The notes below the pieces were generated by a model, which had not been told where the DNA came from, ran no database searches, and saw only the letters and a list, made by a program, of their open reading frames with translations. The position numbers and the translations under genes are program-made. A stretch of DNA of 11,334 bases from Deltaproteobacteria bacterium (GTDB lineage Bacteria; Desulfobacterota; Desulfuromonadia; Desulfuromonadales; Geopsychrobacteraceae), in contig JAACTI010000063.1 in the NCBI GenBank assembly GCA_009993495.1, positions 1 to 11,334 of the forward strand. The letters run 5' to 3'. Position 1 is the stretch's first letter, and the number at the start of each line of letters is the position of its first letter. This document shows, one piece after another, positions 1 to 5,494 of this stretch.

Positions 1-729
1 CTGGGGGCGTTGTTTCTGCTCGCTCTGCGCCAGCAGCAGGGGGAGAATACGGAGCATACCCGGAACTTTACTCTGCTCAAAATAGGTCGGGGCCAGCGTG
101 AGCAGCTTTTTCAGCAGGGCTTGATACTTTTCGTCGCTCAGATCGGTTTCCAATGCGACGATAATTTCCTGCAATTGCTTGGTCAGTGCGGTTTTTTCCG
201 GTTCACGGTTAAGCTTTTCCAGCAGGCTCTGCGAGGACATCTTTGCGTTTTCATTCTTGGTGGCCGCAGACATTTGCTGACGTTTTTTGATGGCACTATC
301 GAGGTTGTTTTCGTTCAGCCAGATGGAGCCAACCTGCTGTTCACTCAGGTATTGTGGCAGCCCCCCGCCTTGGTAGATTTCATCGGCAGGGGTATTCAGC
401 CCCTCAATGAAAACCAAGAGTTCGTGTTGGGGAAGGTCGGTCAAAAAGAGCAGCTGGTTAATGCGTCGTTCCGCCATCATCAACGCCAGCTCGGGCAATG
501 TCGCACTTTTTTCGCCGATTTTTTGCTGCTCAAAAAAGAACCCATGCTGTTTGACATGAATAACGGGAGGATTTGTGCTGCTCAACAGGGGCATGAAGGC
601 TTGCATGGTTTCTTGCACAACAAGAAGCAGGCTGGGATGCCCCTGGGGATAAAACCGCTGCGCCTTAGTCAACCTGCTCAGACCGGTGAGGGCCTGTTCT
701 ATATGTAAAATCAACAGGTTATCTGACAA
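1..729 (-). CDS. HEAT-type repeat protein, N-terminal part (runs off the left edge)
   Basis: The minus strand is open from a TTG codon at 729-727 to the window edge, giving 243 residues without a stop. There is no ATG near the start. The TTG has a GGAG motif (740-737) seven bases upstream, which decides the start. The protein begins (M)SDNLLILHIEQALTGLSRL and soon has RFYPQGHPSLLLVVQETM. This 'YP-GHP' helix pair is what I know from the N-termini of large Desulfuromonadia proteins carrying HEAT repeats. Residues about 160-243 look like charged amphipathic helices (QSLLEKLNREPEKTALTKQL and onward). No catalytic motif, signal peptide or membrane segment is visible in this part. It diverges from coaE. 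The C-terminal half, where HEAT repeats or another domain would sit, is outside the window, so the function is unknown. That the minus strand is the coding one is fairly sure, because the opposite reading lacks any family resemblance. Confidence 0.7.
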   Translation of the reverse strand, partial: MSDNLLILHIEQALTGLSRLTKAQRFYPQGHPSLLLVVQETMQAFMPLLSSTNPPVIHVKQHGFFFEQQKIGEKSATLPELALMMAERRINQLLFLTDLPQHELLVFIEGLNTPADEIYQGGGLPQYLSEQQVGSIWLNENNLDSAIKKRQQMSAATKNENAKMSSQSLLEKLNREPEKTALTKQLQEIIVALETDLSDEKYQALLKKLLTLAPTYFEQSKVPGMLRILPLLLAQSEQKQRPQ

Positions 730-931
730 AGCAGGTCTCCGTAGTCGAATCGACAGGCACTTGGGGCCGGGCTTTCCTGTCTGGCTTGATTTCCCCCCGG
801 GCAGGGTGTTTGGTGCTCGCTGATCAGAACTGAAAAACCAAGTTTAAAGATACCTTGAGAGGGGCGCAATGTAAACTGCTGCAGCAGATCTTATTTGCCC
901 CTGGGCCTGGGCTATGTTACAGGAGATCCTG

Positions 932-982
932 ATGATATTTGTGGGGGGGGGTGGGTGGACTCAACTCAGGCTGAGAGGTTAA
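932..982 (+). CDS. possible 16-aa leader peptide upstream of coaE
   Basis: ATG at 932 is preceded by a consensus AGGAG (921-925) with six bases spacing, better placed than many real starts. The reading is MIFVGGGGWTQLRLRG and then TAA at 980-982. It includes a run of nine G (943-951). The stop falls directly behind the coaE ribosome-binding site (GAGAGG, 973-978) and three bases before the coaE ATG, so a ribosome finishing here could reinitiate on coaE. This is seen in the sequence; a coupling role is inference. It may be chance, and the G run could be a sequencing error. Confidence 0.25.
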   Translation: MIFVGGGGWTQLRLRG

Positions 983-985
983 GCA

Positions 986-1588
986 ATGGTTCTTGGTTTG
1001 ACCGGAAATATTGCCAGCGGTAAAAGTTTGGTTGCTCGTCTGTTGGCCGTTCGGGGAGCCGAGGTTTTGAGCGCCGATGCCTTGGCACGTGAGGTGGTTG
1101 CCCCCGGCTCTGCGGTGTTGCTGCAACTGGTGCAGCAATTTGGAGACCAAATTCTTGACGCGCAACAGGCCCTCGATCGTGGGGCGCTGGCTGAGCGCGT
1201 CTTTGCCGATCCTCAAGCCCTTGCGGCTCTCAACCGCTTGACCCATCCGGCCATTGCCCGCCTGGCCGACGAGCGCCTGGCGGCGTTGCGTGCCGCTAAC
1301 ATCAAGCTGATCGTTTATGAAGCGCCCCTGCTCTTTGAAGCGGCGGCCGAAAAACGGGTCGATCAGGTTCTGGTTGTCACCATTGATCCCGTGATTCAGT
1401 TGCAGCGTTTGATGGCGCGTGATGGTTTTGGCCGTGATGACGCCCTGCGCCGGATTGGCAGCCAGATGCCGCAAGAGCAAAAAGCAGCGCGCGCCGATTA
1501 TCTTATCGACAACTCTGGAAGCCTCGCCGATCTCGAAGCCGCCGTCAACCAGCTTTGGACGCGTCTGAACTGCAATTCTCTGGAATAA
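986..1588 (+). CDS. coaE: dephospho-CoA kinase
   Basis: CoaE is the cytosolic ATP-dependent kinase that phosphorylates the 3'-hydroxyl of the ribose of dephospho-CoA, the last step of coenzyme A synthesis. The 200-residue length is typical. The P-loop GNIASGKS is at residues 7-14. The acceptor-binding stretch SADALAREVV is at 29-38; it keeps the second Asp (D31, equivalent to the proposed catalytic base D33 of E. coli), while the first Asp of the usual DAD is Ser here. Further along are LTHPAI, YEAPLLFE and the lid-like region QRLMARDGFGRDDALRRIGS, then ADYLIDNSG near the end. The start is fixed by GAGAGG seven bases upstream and by the P-loop lying at the usual distance from Met1. The downstream neighbour is on the opposite strand and only 69 bases away, so coaE is probably transcribed alone or with the short leader. 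No clear terminator is visible behind it. Confidence 0.95.
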   Translation: MVLGLTGNIASGKSLVARLLAVRGAEVLSADALAREVVAPGSAVLLQLVQQFGDQILDAQQALDRGALAERVFADPQALAALNRLTHPAIARLADERLAALRAANIKLIVYEAPLLFEAAAEKRVDQVLVVTIDPVIQLQRLMARDGFGRDDALRRIGSQMPQEQKAARADYLIDNSGSLADLEAAVNQLWTRLNCNSLE

Positions 1589-1657
1589 TCCATCAGGCGA
1601 ACCCGTCAGCAGCCGTTCATCGAAAGCGAGATTTAACCGTTTTTCACACTTTCAGCT

Positions 1658-2464
1658 TCAGAGTTTGTGGAGGCCCTGGAGGAAATCGCCAATCAGTTGG
1701 CAGGTTGTTTCCAGTTGAGGGTTCTCGTCCGTAGTCAGTACGTGAGGAACTTCGGGGCCGAGGAGGTGGAAATATTTTTCCCGGCTGCCCAGACGAGAAA
1801 ACAGCTGCGCGGCGCTGCCGCGGGCGGTGGTCTGATCGCCCTCAGCGGCTATGACCAGGGTCGAGTTTTCAATCAAGGCCAGTTGCGGTAACAGTTGATC
1901 GCGCAAGCGCAGAATCTGGGCTATGCCTGCCAGTGGACGGTCGGCGTAGTAGTGCTGTGCCTGTTCAGGGGTGAGTTGTCGTCGCTGCCAGGGCTGGAAA
2001 TATTTGAGCCAGCCCGTGTGTTCAGCCAGCCGGTGGGCTAACTTTATAAAGGGCGATAGCAGCACCAGGCGGTGGATGTTGCGTTTGCGACAGAGTAGCA
2101 GGCTCAAAAGGGCCCCGGTACTCTGGCCGACCAGGTCAATAGGTGCGCTTCCGTCAGCCAAAACTTCGTAGCCGTCTTCCAGGGATTGCAGCCAATCTTG
2201 CCAGCGGCAGTGACGCAAATCTTGCGGGCTGGTGCCATGTCCTTTGAGGCGAACACCTAAAACCCGCCAGCCCAAGGAGCACAGATGACCTGCCAGGATA
2301 CGCATTTCTTCGGGGCTGGCGGAGAATCCGTGAACCAGTAACGCCGAGCGACCGTTAAACTGTGCGGGTTCAAGCAGGAAGGGTAGGGCACTTTGGTGGT
2401 GAACCCCTTCGCTTTTGGCCTGGCTGATCAGTTGGTTTATGTTGAGCATAGGGTCAACTGCCAT
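1658..2464 (-). CDS. alpha/beta hydrolase (carboxylesterase / monoacylglycerol-lipase-like)
   Basis: This is a predicted soluble serine hydrolase of the alpha/beta fold. Numbering from the ATG at 2464 (268 aa), the oxyanion-hole strand-turn LLVHGFSAS is at 42-50, the nucleophile elbow GQSTG has Ser115, the acid is probably Asp210 in AAEGDQTT, and the catalytic His is H241 in VPHVL. Their order and spacing fit the serine-aminopeptidase S33 / carboxylesterase-lipase group, whose members cleave esters of fatty acids or similar small substrates; the true substrate cannot be read from sequence. There is no signal peptide. The start is uncertain: TTG at 2467, ATG at 2464 and ATG at 2449 are all in frame, and none has a good ribosome-binding site. 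The regulator gene iclR lies upstream on the same strand, 62 bases away, but a terminator-like hairpin separates them and reaches to the start codon. Confidence 0.8.
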   Translation of the reverse strand: MAVDPMLNINQLISQAKSEGVHHQSALPFLLEPAQFNGRSALLVHGFSASPEEMRILAGHLCSLGWRVLGVRLKGHGTSPQDLRHCRWQDWLQSLEDGYEVLADGSAPIDLVGQSTGALLSLLLCRKRNIHRLVLLSPFIKLAHRLAEHTGWLKYFQPWQRRQLTPEQAQHYYADRPLAGIAQILRLRDQLLPQLALIENSTLVIAAEGDQTTARGSAAQLFSRLGSREKYFHLLGPEVPHVLTTDENPQLETTCQLIGDFLQGLHKL

Positions 2465-2465
2465 C

Positions 2466-2500
2466 AAAATAATAAAGGGTTCCGTTGCCGAAACCCTTTA
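2466..2500 (-). terminator. Rho-independent terminator-like hairpin behind iclR, abutting the hydrolase start
   Basis: A perfect 9-bp stem, TAAAGGGTT / AACCCTTTA (2473-2481 with 2492-2500), has a 10-base loop. Read on the minus strand it is followed by the U-rich tract TTATTATTTT, which runs into the hydrolase start codons (2467/2464). It lies 27 bases after the iclR stop. The stem is only moderately GC-rich, so read-through is plausible. Confidence 0.6.
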
Positions 2501-2526
2501 ATTTCTGTGTTATTTGTATTCCCTGG

Positions 2527-3309
2527 TTAGGCCGGGTAGCCGAGGCGCGTTGAAAGTTCTTCGCCCGCACGTAAAATGAGGGGGATCAAGGTATTTTCCA
2601 GGCGGGCATCGTCCAACCGCATGCTTGGGCCGGAAATGCTCACCGCGCCGACGATGCGCCGGGTGTAGTCACGAATCGGAGCAGCAATGCAGCGCACCCC
2701 GGGGTCAAGCTCTTCGTTGTCGACGGCGTAACCTTGCTGTCGAATGAGTTCCAGCTCTGCTTTGATCATTGCAACCGTGGCCAGGGTGGTGGGAGTGTGC
2801 TGTACCAGATCCTGGGTTTCGAGGGTGGCGTCGAGCTCTTCTTCAGACATAAAAGCCAGATGCGCCTTGCCTGAGGCGGTACAGTAAGCGGGTAACCGCG
2901 AACCCACGCGCGAAACAACCCGAACCGTCAGGCTGGTTTCAACAACGTCGAGGTAAACAATGTGATTTTCCTTAAAAATGGCAACATAGGCCGTTTCATT
3001 GCATTCTTCAACAATGCGTTCCAGAATCGGCCGCGACTGCCGCAAGAGCCCCATTTGTTTAATGAAAGTCTGCCCCAATTCCAAAGCTTTGAGCCCCAGG
3101 CGGTAATTTTCGGTTGCCCGATTCTGTTCGATGTAGCCGCGTGACTCAAGAGTTGCCAGCAGTCGGAAAACATTATTTTTATGCAGCTTCAGGCGTTTGC
3201 TTAATTCTGTAACCCCAAGTTCATCAATATCATCATGAAACTGTTCAAGCAGATCAAGCGCGTGAGAAACAGCTTGTATAATATATTCAGACTTGTCTTT
3301 TTTGACCAT
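2527..3309 (-). CDS. IclR-family transcriptional regulator
   Basis: This is a DNA-binding regulator of the IclR family, which usually dimerises and responds to a small organic ligand. The protein is 260 residues from the ATG at 3309. The N-terminal winged helix-turn-helix is at about 10-65 (SHALDLLEQF, VTELSKRLKLHKNNVFRLLATLESRGYIEQ), followed by a linker helix. The ligand-binding domain runs from about 78 to 255, with VVSRVGSRLPAYCTASGKAHLA, then ELDPGVRCIAAPIRDYTRRIVGAVSISGP, all family hallmarks. A second in-frame ATG at 3321 overlaps an AGGAGA that is only one base away; the ATG at 3309 has GGGG six bases upstream and gives the usual MVKKDKSEYIIQ start, so I prefer it. A strong sigma70-like promoter lies upstream. 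Targets are not known; the divergent usp and the downstream hydrolase are natural candidates, by inference only. Confidence 0.9.
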   Translation of the reverse strand: MVKKDKSEYIIQAVSHALDLLEQFHDDIDELGVTELSKRLKLHKNNVFRLLATLESRGYIEQNRATENYRLGLKALELGQTFIKQMGLLRQSRPILERIVEECNETAYVAIFKENHIVYLDVVETSLTVRVVSRVGSRLPAYCTASGKAHLAFMSEEELDATLETQDLVQHTPTTLATVAMIKAELELIRQQGYAVDNEELDPGVRCIAAPIRDYTRRIVGAVSISGPSMRLDDARLENTLIPLILRAGEELSTRLGYPA

Positions 3310-3339
3310 GATTAGCCCCATTCTCCTGGATCATTTTGA

Positions 3340-3362
3340 TTGTTTTAAAATTTTACAAAATT
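3340..3362. promoter_or_regulatory. AT-rich imperfect palindrome in the iclR leader (candidate operator)
   Basis: A perfect 10-bp palindrome TAAAATTTTA lies inside a longer imperfect dyad (TTGTTTTAAAATTTTACAAA). It sits between the predicted iclR transcription start and the iclR start codon. IclR proteins often repress their own genes from sites near the promoter, so this is a candidate autoregulatory site. AT-rich palindromes also arise by chance, hence low confidence. Confidence 0.25.
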
Positions 3363-3368
3363 CGCGTG

Positions 3369-3397
3369 ATTCTAAACCCGGTCATAGTGACTGTCAA
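3369..3397 (-). promoter_or_regulatory. sigma70-like promoter for iclR
   Basis: Read on the minus strand: TTGACA (3397-3392), exactly 17 bases, then TAGAAT (3374-3369). This is a perfect -35 and a five-of-six -10 with optimal spacing. It predicts a transcript start near 3362 and a leader of about 50 bases to the preferred iclR start at 3309. Confidence 0.75.
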
Positions 3398-3404
3398 GTT
3401 GTAT

Positions 3405-3441
3405 ACGCCGCAAAAGCAAGAAGAATCGTGCGATTTGGCGT
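3405..3441. promoter_or_regulatory. nested inverted repeat between the iclR and usp promoters
   Basis: The inner palindrome is AATCG-TG-CGATT (3424-3435). Outside it, ACGCC (3405-3409) pairs with GGCGT (3437-3441). The element lies between the -35 boxes of the two divergent promoters, close upstream of the iclR -35, where a shared regulator could act on both genes. A second small dyad, TAGAA-TGCCG-TTCTA, follows at 3456-3470. The dyads are seen; the operator role is inference. Confidence 0.3.
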
Positions 3442-3509
3442 CAGTGGGAATACTGTAGAATGCCGTTCTATTTTTGTCAATGCGGGCCTGTGTTTTTTGT
3501 GTCCTCAGG

Positions 3510-3538
3510 TTGACAGTCTGGCAGGGTATGATTAATGT
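3510..3538 (+). promoter_or_regulatory. sigma70-like promoter for usp
   Basis: TTGACA (3510-3515), a 17-base spacer and TAATGT (3533-3538). The -35 is perfect and the -10 is weak (three of six), which would suit an activated or growth-phase-dependent promoter. Transcription would begin near 3545, about 25 bases before the usp start codon. Confidence 0.5.
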
Positions 3539-3569
3539 ATTGTCACGAATCCGCTTTAAGGGGAGAGCT

Positions 3570-4022
3570 ATGCTGAATCTCAGTAAAAAAATCCTCGTGG
3601 CGATTGATGGCTCGCCACCCTCGGACAAGGCCGCTGAAGAAGCGGTGCGGTTGGCAGCCTCGACCAGCGATGGATATTTTCGCAGCAAGGTTTTTGCCGT
3701 TATTGTGCGTGCCGCCAAAGAAGATCCGGCCCTGAGGGATCTTTACCCCGAGCACCGCCAGCAGCTCGAAAGCTGGGCTCAGCGTGAGGAACGGATTTTT
3801 TACGTTGTTGACAAGGTGGCGCGGGATCTGGGGGTGAATGTCCAGCGGGAAATTTTATATGGCGAAGTTGAAGAGCAGTTGTTGCAATTTGCCGAACGTG
3901 AAAATTGTGAGCTGATTGTCATTGGTTCTTCAGGCAAAGGCCGCCTGCGCCGCGTTTTGCAAGGTTCGATTTCCATGCAGGTTGCGATGAAGGCGCGTTG
4001 TTCGGTTTACCTGGTGCGTTGA
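3570..4022 (+). CDS. universal stress protein, UspA family, ATP-binding type
   Basis: This is a small cytosolic single-domain Usp of 150 residues, the usual length. The first strand KKILVAIDGS has the conserved Asp13 that contacts adenine in ATP-binding members. The C-terminal motif G-2x-G-9x-G-S is complete: G119, G122, G132 and S133 in IGSSGKGRLRRVLQGS. This marks the ATP-binding class (as in MJ0577) rather than the non-binding UspA class. An upstream GTG/ATG reading to 3474 exists, but the ATG at 3570 has GGGGAG four to five bases ahead and gives the family N-terminus. Usp proteins support survival in starvation or stress, usually by unknown partners. The gene is divergent from iclR and convergent with the HEAT gene, whose stop codon is only 16 bases away. 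Confidence 0.92.
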   Translation: MLNLSKKILVAIDGSPPSDKAAEEAVRLAASTSDGYFRSKVFAVIVRAAKEDPALRDLYPEHRQQLESWAQREERIFYVVDKVARDLGVNVQREILYGEVEEQLLQFAERENCELIVIGSSGKGRLRRVLQGSISMQVAMKARCSVYLVR

Positions 4023-4038
4023 AAATGCGTTGTGCCGG

Positions 4039-4608
4039 TTATTCTCCTGTCTGCAACAAAGCAAGAGCGCGCGCCGCTTGGCGACGCAGCGCGGCGCGTT
4101 GATCCTGTAGGGCAAACAGCAGGAAGCCTTCGCCTGCTTCCAGACCCATTTCCCCCAGAGCGTTGATCGCCGCCAGGCTGACTTGTTCATTGTCACCGAT
4201 CAAGCTGCCTAAAACCTTGGGCAGCCGCAAATCTTGAAATTGGCCCAAGGCGGTGGCAATGGCGGCGATAACCCCGGGTTCCGGGTCGTTAAGTGCCTTG
4301 ACCAGGGCGCCCAGGGTTTTGGGGTGGTGCTTGTCTCCCAGAACGCTGGCTGCCGCAGCACGCAGATCGGGGTCTTCGGCCTTGAGGGCTTGTAACAGGG
4401 GCAGGTAAACCTGGTTCGACCGAATTTTGGCCAGGGCATAAGCTGCTGCGATGCGTGCGCGCCGATCATTTCCGGCGAGCAATTCAATCAGCTCAGGCAG
4501 AGACCGCAAGCCCTCAAGGCGATCCAGGCTGTCTGCGGCCGCTTCACGAACCTGCGGGTCTGGATCATGCAAAACCTGTTTCAGTGCCTTGATGCGATCT
4601 GTCAGCAT
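4039..4608 (-). CDS. small HEAT-repeat protein following ssb
   Basis: The 189-residue protein consists almost wholly of about six HEAT-type repeats of roughly 31 residues. Typical turns are DPDPQVREAAADSLDRL, NDRRARIAAAYALAKI, DPDLRAAAASVLGD, DPEPGVIAAIATALGQF, NEQVSLAAINALGEM and DQRAALRRQAARALALL. Such superhelical scaffolds bind proteins or, in the PBS-lyase-like class, ligands; no enzymatic residues are visible. There is no signal peptide or membrane segment, so it should be cytosolic. The ATG at 4608 is preceded in frame by TAA, so no longer start exists; its ribosome-binding site is weak. It begins 30 bases after the ssb stop on the same strand, so it is probably co-transcribed and perhaps translationally coupled with ssb. 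A role in DNA metabolism is suggested only by that neighbourhood. Confidence 0.85.
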   Translation of the reverse strand: MLTDRIKALKQVLHDPDPQVREAAADSLDRLEGLRSLPELIELLAGNDRRARIAAAYALAKIRSNQVYLPLLQALKAEDPDLRAAAASVLGDKHHPKTLGALVKALNDPEPGVIAAIATALGQFQDLRLPKVLGSLIGDNEQVSLAAINALGEMGLEAGEGFLLFALQDQRAALRRQAARALALLQTGE

Positions 4609-4638
4609 AATCAGTTATGGGCTTTCACGGCAAAATGG

Positions 4639-5127
4639 CTAAAATGGAATTTCATCGTCATCATTGTAAACCGGATCAGAAAACTGTGCCGGGTCATTGG
4701 TGGCGGTTGAAGCTGCTGCCGGTTTCGGTTGTTGCGCCGGGCTGCTCTGGGGGCGAAAAGCCTGGTCTTCGGGGCGGTACTGGCTGTCACCGGAATCATT
4801 TTTGTTGCCGAGCATGTGCATTTGATCCATGACGATTTCCGTCATATAGCGCTTGTTGCCGTCACGATCGTCATAAGACCGCGTCTGGATTTTCCCTTCC
4901 AGGTAAATTTGCTTGCCTTTGTGCAGGTACTTGCCGCAAATTTCCGCCAATTGACGCCAGGCAACAATATTGTGCCATTCGGTTTTTTCCTGGCGATTGC
5001 CATCACGATCCTTATAGCGCTCGGTGGTGGCAAGACTGAAGTTTGCCACTGCTGCCCCCGCTGGCGTATAGCGCAGCTCAGGATCTTTGCCCAGGTTGCC
5101 CACCAGAATAACTTTATTTACCGACAT
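4639..5127 (-). CDS. ssb: single-stranded DNA-binding protein
   Basis: SSB coats single-stranded DNA as a tetramer during replication, repair and recombination, and recruits partner proteins. The 162-residue protein has the OB fold at about 1-108: MSVNKVILVGNLGKDPELRY, then NFSLATTERYKDRDGN, TEWHNIVAW, LAEICGKYLHKGKQIYLEGK and YMTEIVMDQMHML. A disordered Gln/Pro/Ala-rich linker follows, ending in the acidic tip DDDEIPF that docks partner proteins. The start has AGGAG at a good distance (AGGAGAAGATC before ATG). It heads a two-gene unit with the HEAT protein and diverges from rnj. A sigma70-like promoter and a strong leader hairpin lie upstream. Confidence 0.96.
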   Translation of the reverse strand: MSVNKVILVGNLGKDPELRYTPAGAAVANFSLATTERYKDRDGNRQEKTEWHNIVAWRQLAEICGKYLHKGKQIYLEGKIQTRSYDDRDGNKRYMTEIVMDQMHMLGNKNDSGDSQYRPEDQAFRPQSSPAQQPKPAAASTATNDPAQFSDPVYNDDDEIPF

Positions 5128-5171
5128 GATCTTCTCCTTTATGTTGGGCAGACACTAAATATTTAACCTAT

Positions 5172-5196
5172 CTCTTCAGCTCTGTATGCTGAAGAG
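5172..5196 (-). promoter_or_regulatory. perfect hairpin in the ssb 5' leader
   Basis: CTCTTCAGC (5172-5180) pairs fully with GCTGAAGAG (5188-5196) around a 7-base loop. With the predicted ssb promoter the hairpin would lie about 15 bases into the transcript and 45 bases before the start codon. No U-run follows on either strand, so it is not an intrinsic terminator. It could stabilise the leader RNA or be an operator dyad for a DNA-binding protein. Confidence 0.45.
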
Positions 5197-5216
5197 TGAC
5201 TATTTAACAAGCGTAA

Positions 5217-5245
5217 AATGTAGCGGATTGCGCAGACCGAGTAAA
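5217..5245 (-). promoter_or_regulatory. candidate sigma70-like promoter for ssb
   Basis: On the minus strand: TTTACT (5245-5240), a 17-base spacer, TACATT (5222-5217). Each box matches four of six consensus positions. The transcript would start near 5210, upstream of the 5172-5196 hairpin. Confidence 0.4.
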
Positions 5246-5291
5246 CCACATAATTCACAAAATAGGTGAATGCGAGCGATGATGTGGTGAA
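5245..5291. promoter_or_regulatory. nested dyads and GGTGAA direct repeats between ssb and rnj (candidate operator)
   Basis: The inner dyad is ATTCAC-N7-GTGAAT (5253-5271). The outer arms are ACCACAT (5245-5251) and ATGTGGT (5282-5288), a perfect 7-bp pair. GGTGAA occurs twice in the same direction, at 5265-5270 and 5286-5291, spaced 21 bases, that is two helical turns. The cluster is just upstream of both the ssb and the rnj -35 boxes, as expected for a shared regulator. No known regulator can be named from it. Confidence 0.35.
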
Positions 5292-5297
5292 AATATA

Positions 5298-5327
5298 TTG
5301 ACTAAAATGCTTAAATTTCAGTAGTCT
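5298..5327 (+). promoter_or_regulatory. candidate sigma70-like promoter for rnj
   Basis: TTGACT (5298-5303) with an 18-base AT-rich spacer and TAGTCT (5322-5327). The -35 is good, the -10 is weak. A transcript from here would have a leader of about 160 bases before the RNase J start, which includes a small upstream ORF. Confidence 0.35.
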
Positions 5328-5424
5328 AGGTTCTCTTCAAAAAAAGGTTCCTGTGGGTGTGTTGTGTTCGGCCATCTTTTCTCTGTGTTTCTTTCCGTGG
5401 ACAATTCTGGAGATTATCGGCGCG

Positions 5425-5481
5425 ATGAACCTCTTGCTGCTGCCGCACGGCAGGGAAGGGTCGTTAATTTGTGCTTGGTGA
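5425..5481 (+). CDS. possible 18-aa upstream ORF in the rnj leader
   Basis: ATG at 5425 reads MNLLLLPHGREGSLICAW and stops with TGA at 5479-5481, which overlaps the GAGGAG ribosome-binding site of rnj (5480-5485). It has four consecutive Leu codons (CTC TTG CTG CTG), and CTGCCG-CA-CGGCAG in its middle can form a small GC-rich hairpin. Its own GGAG lies 12 bases upstream, which is rather far. Leader-peptide control is inference; it may be a chance ORF. Confidence 0.25.
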   Translation: MNLLLLPHGREGSLICAW

Positions 5482-5494
5482 GGAGTAAAAAATA

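Noticed and set aside
10..708. 232-residue plus-strand open frame at the left edge
   Set aside because: It is rich in Phe, Gln and Cys stretches typical of an antisense reading, and the opposite strand gives a coherent protein with a YPQGHP motif and a ribosome-binding site.
876..887. perfect palindrome CTGCTGCAGCAG upstream of coaE
   Set aside because: It has no loop and no promoter or arm extension around it; a short CAG-type palindrome is easily random.
917..1480. 187-residue minus-strand frame across coaE
   Set aside because: It is antisense to a complete CoaE with P-loop; its residues do not form any recognisable fold and it has no supported start.
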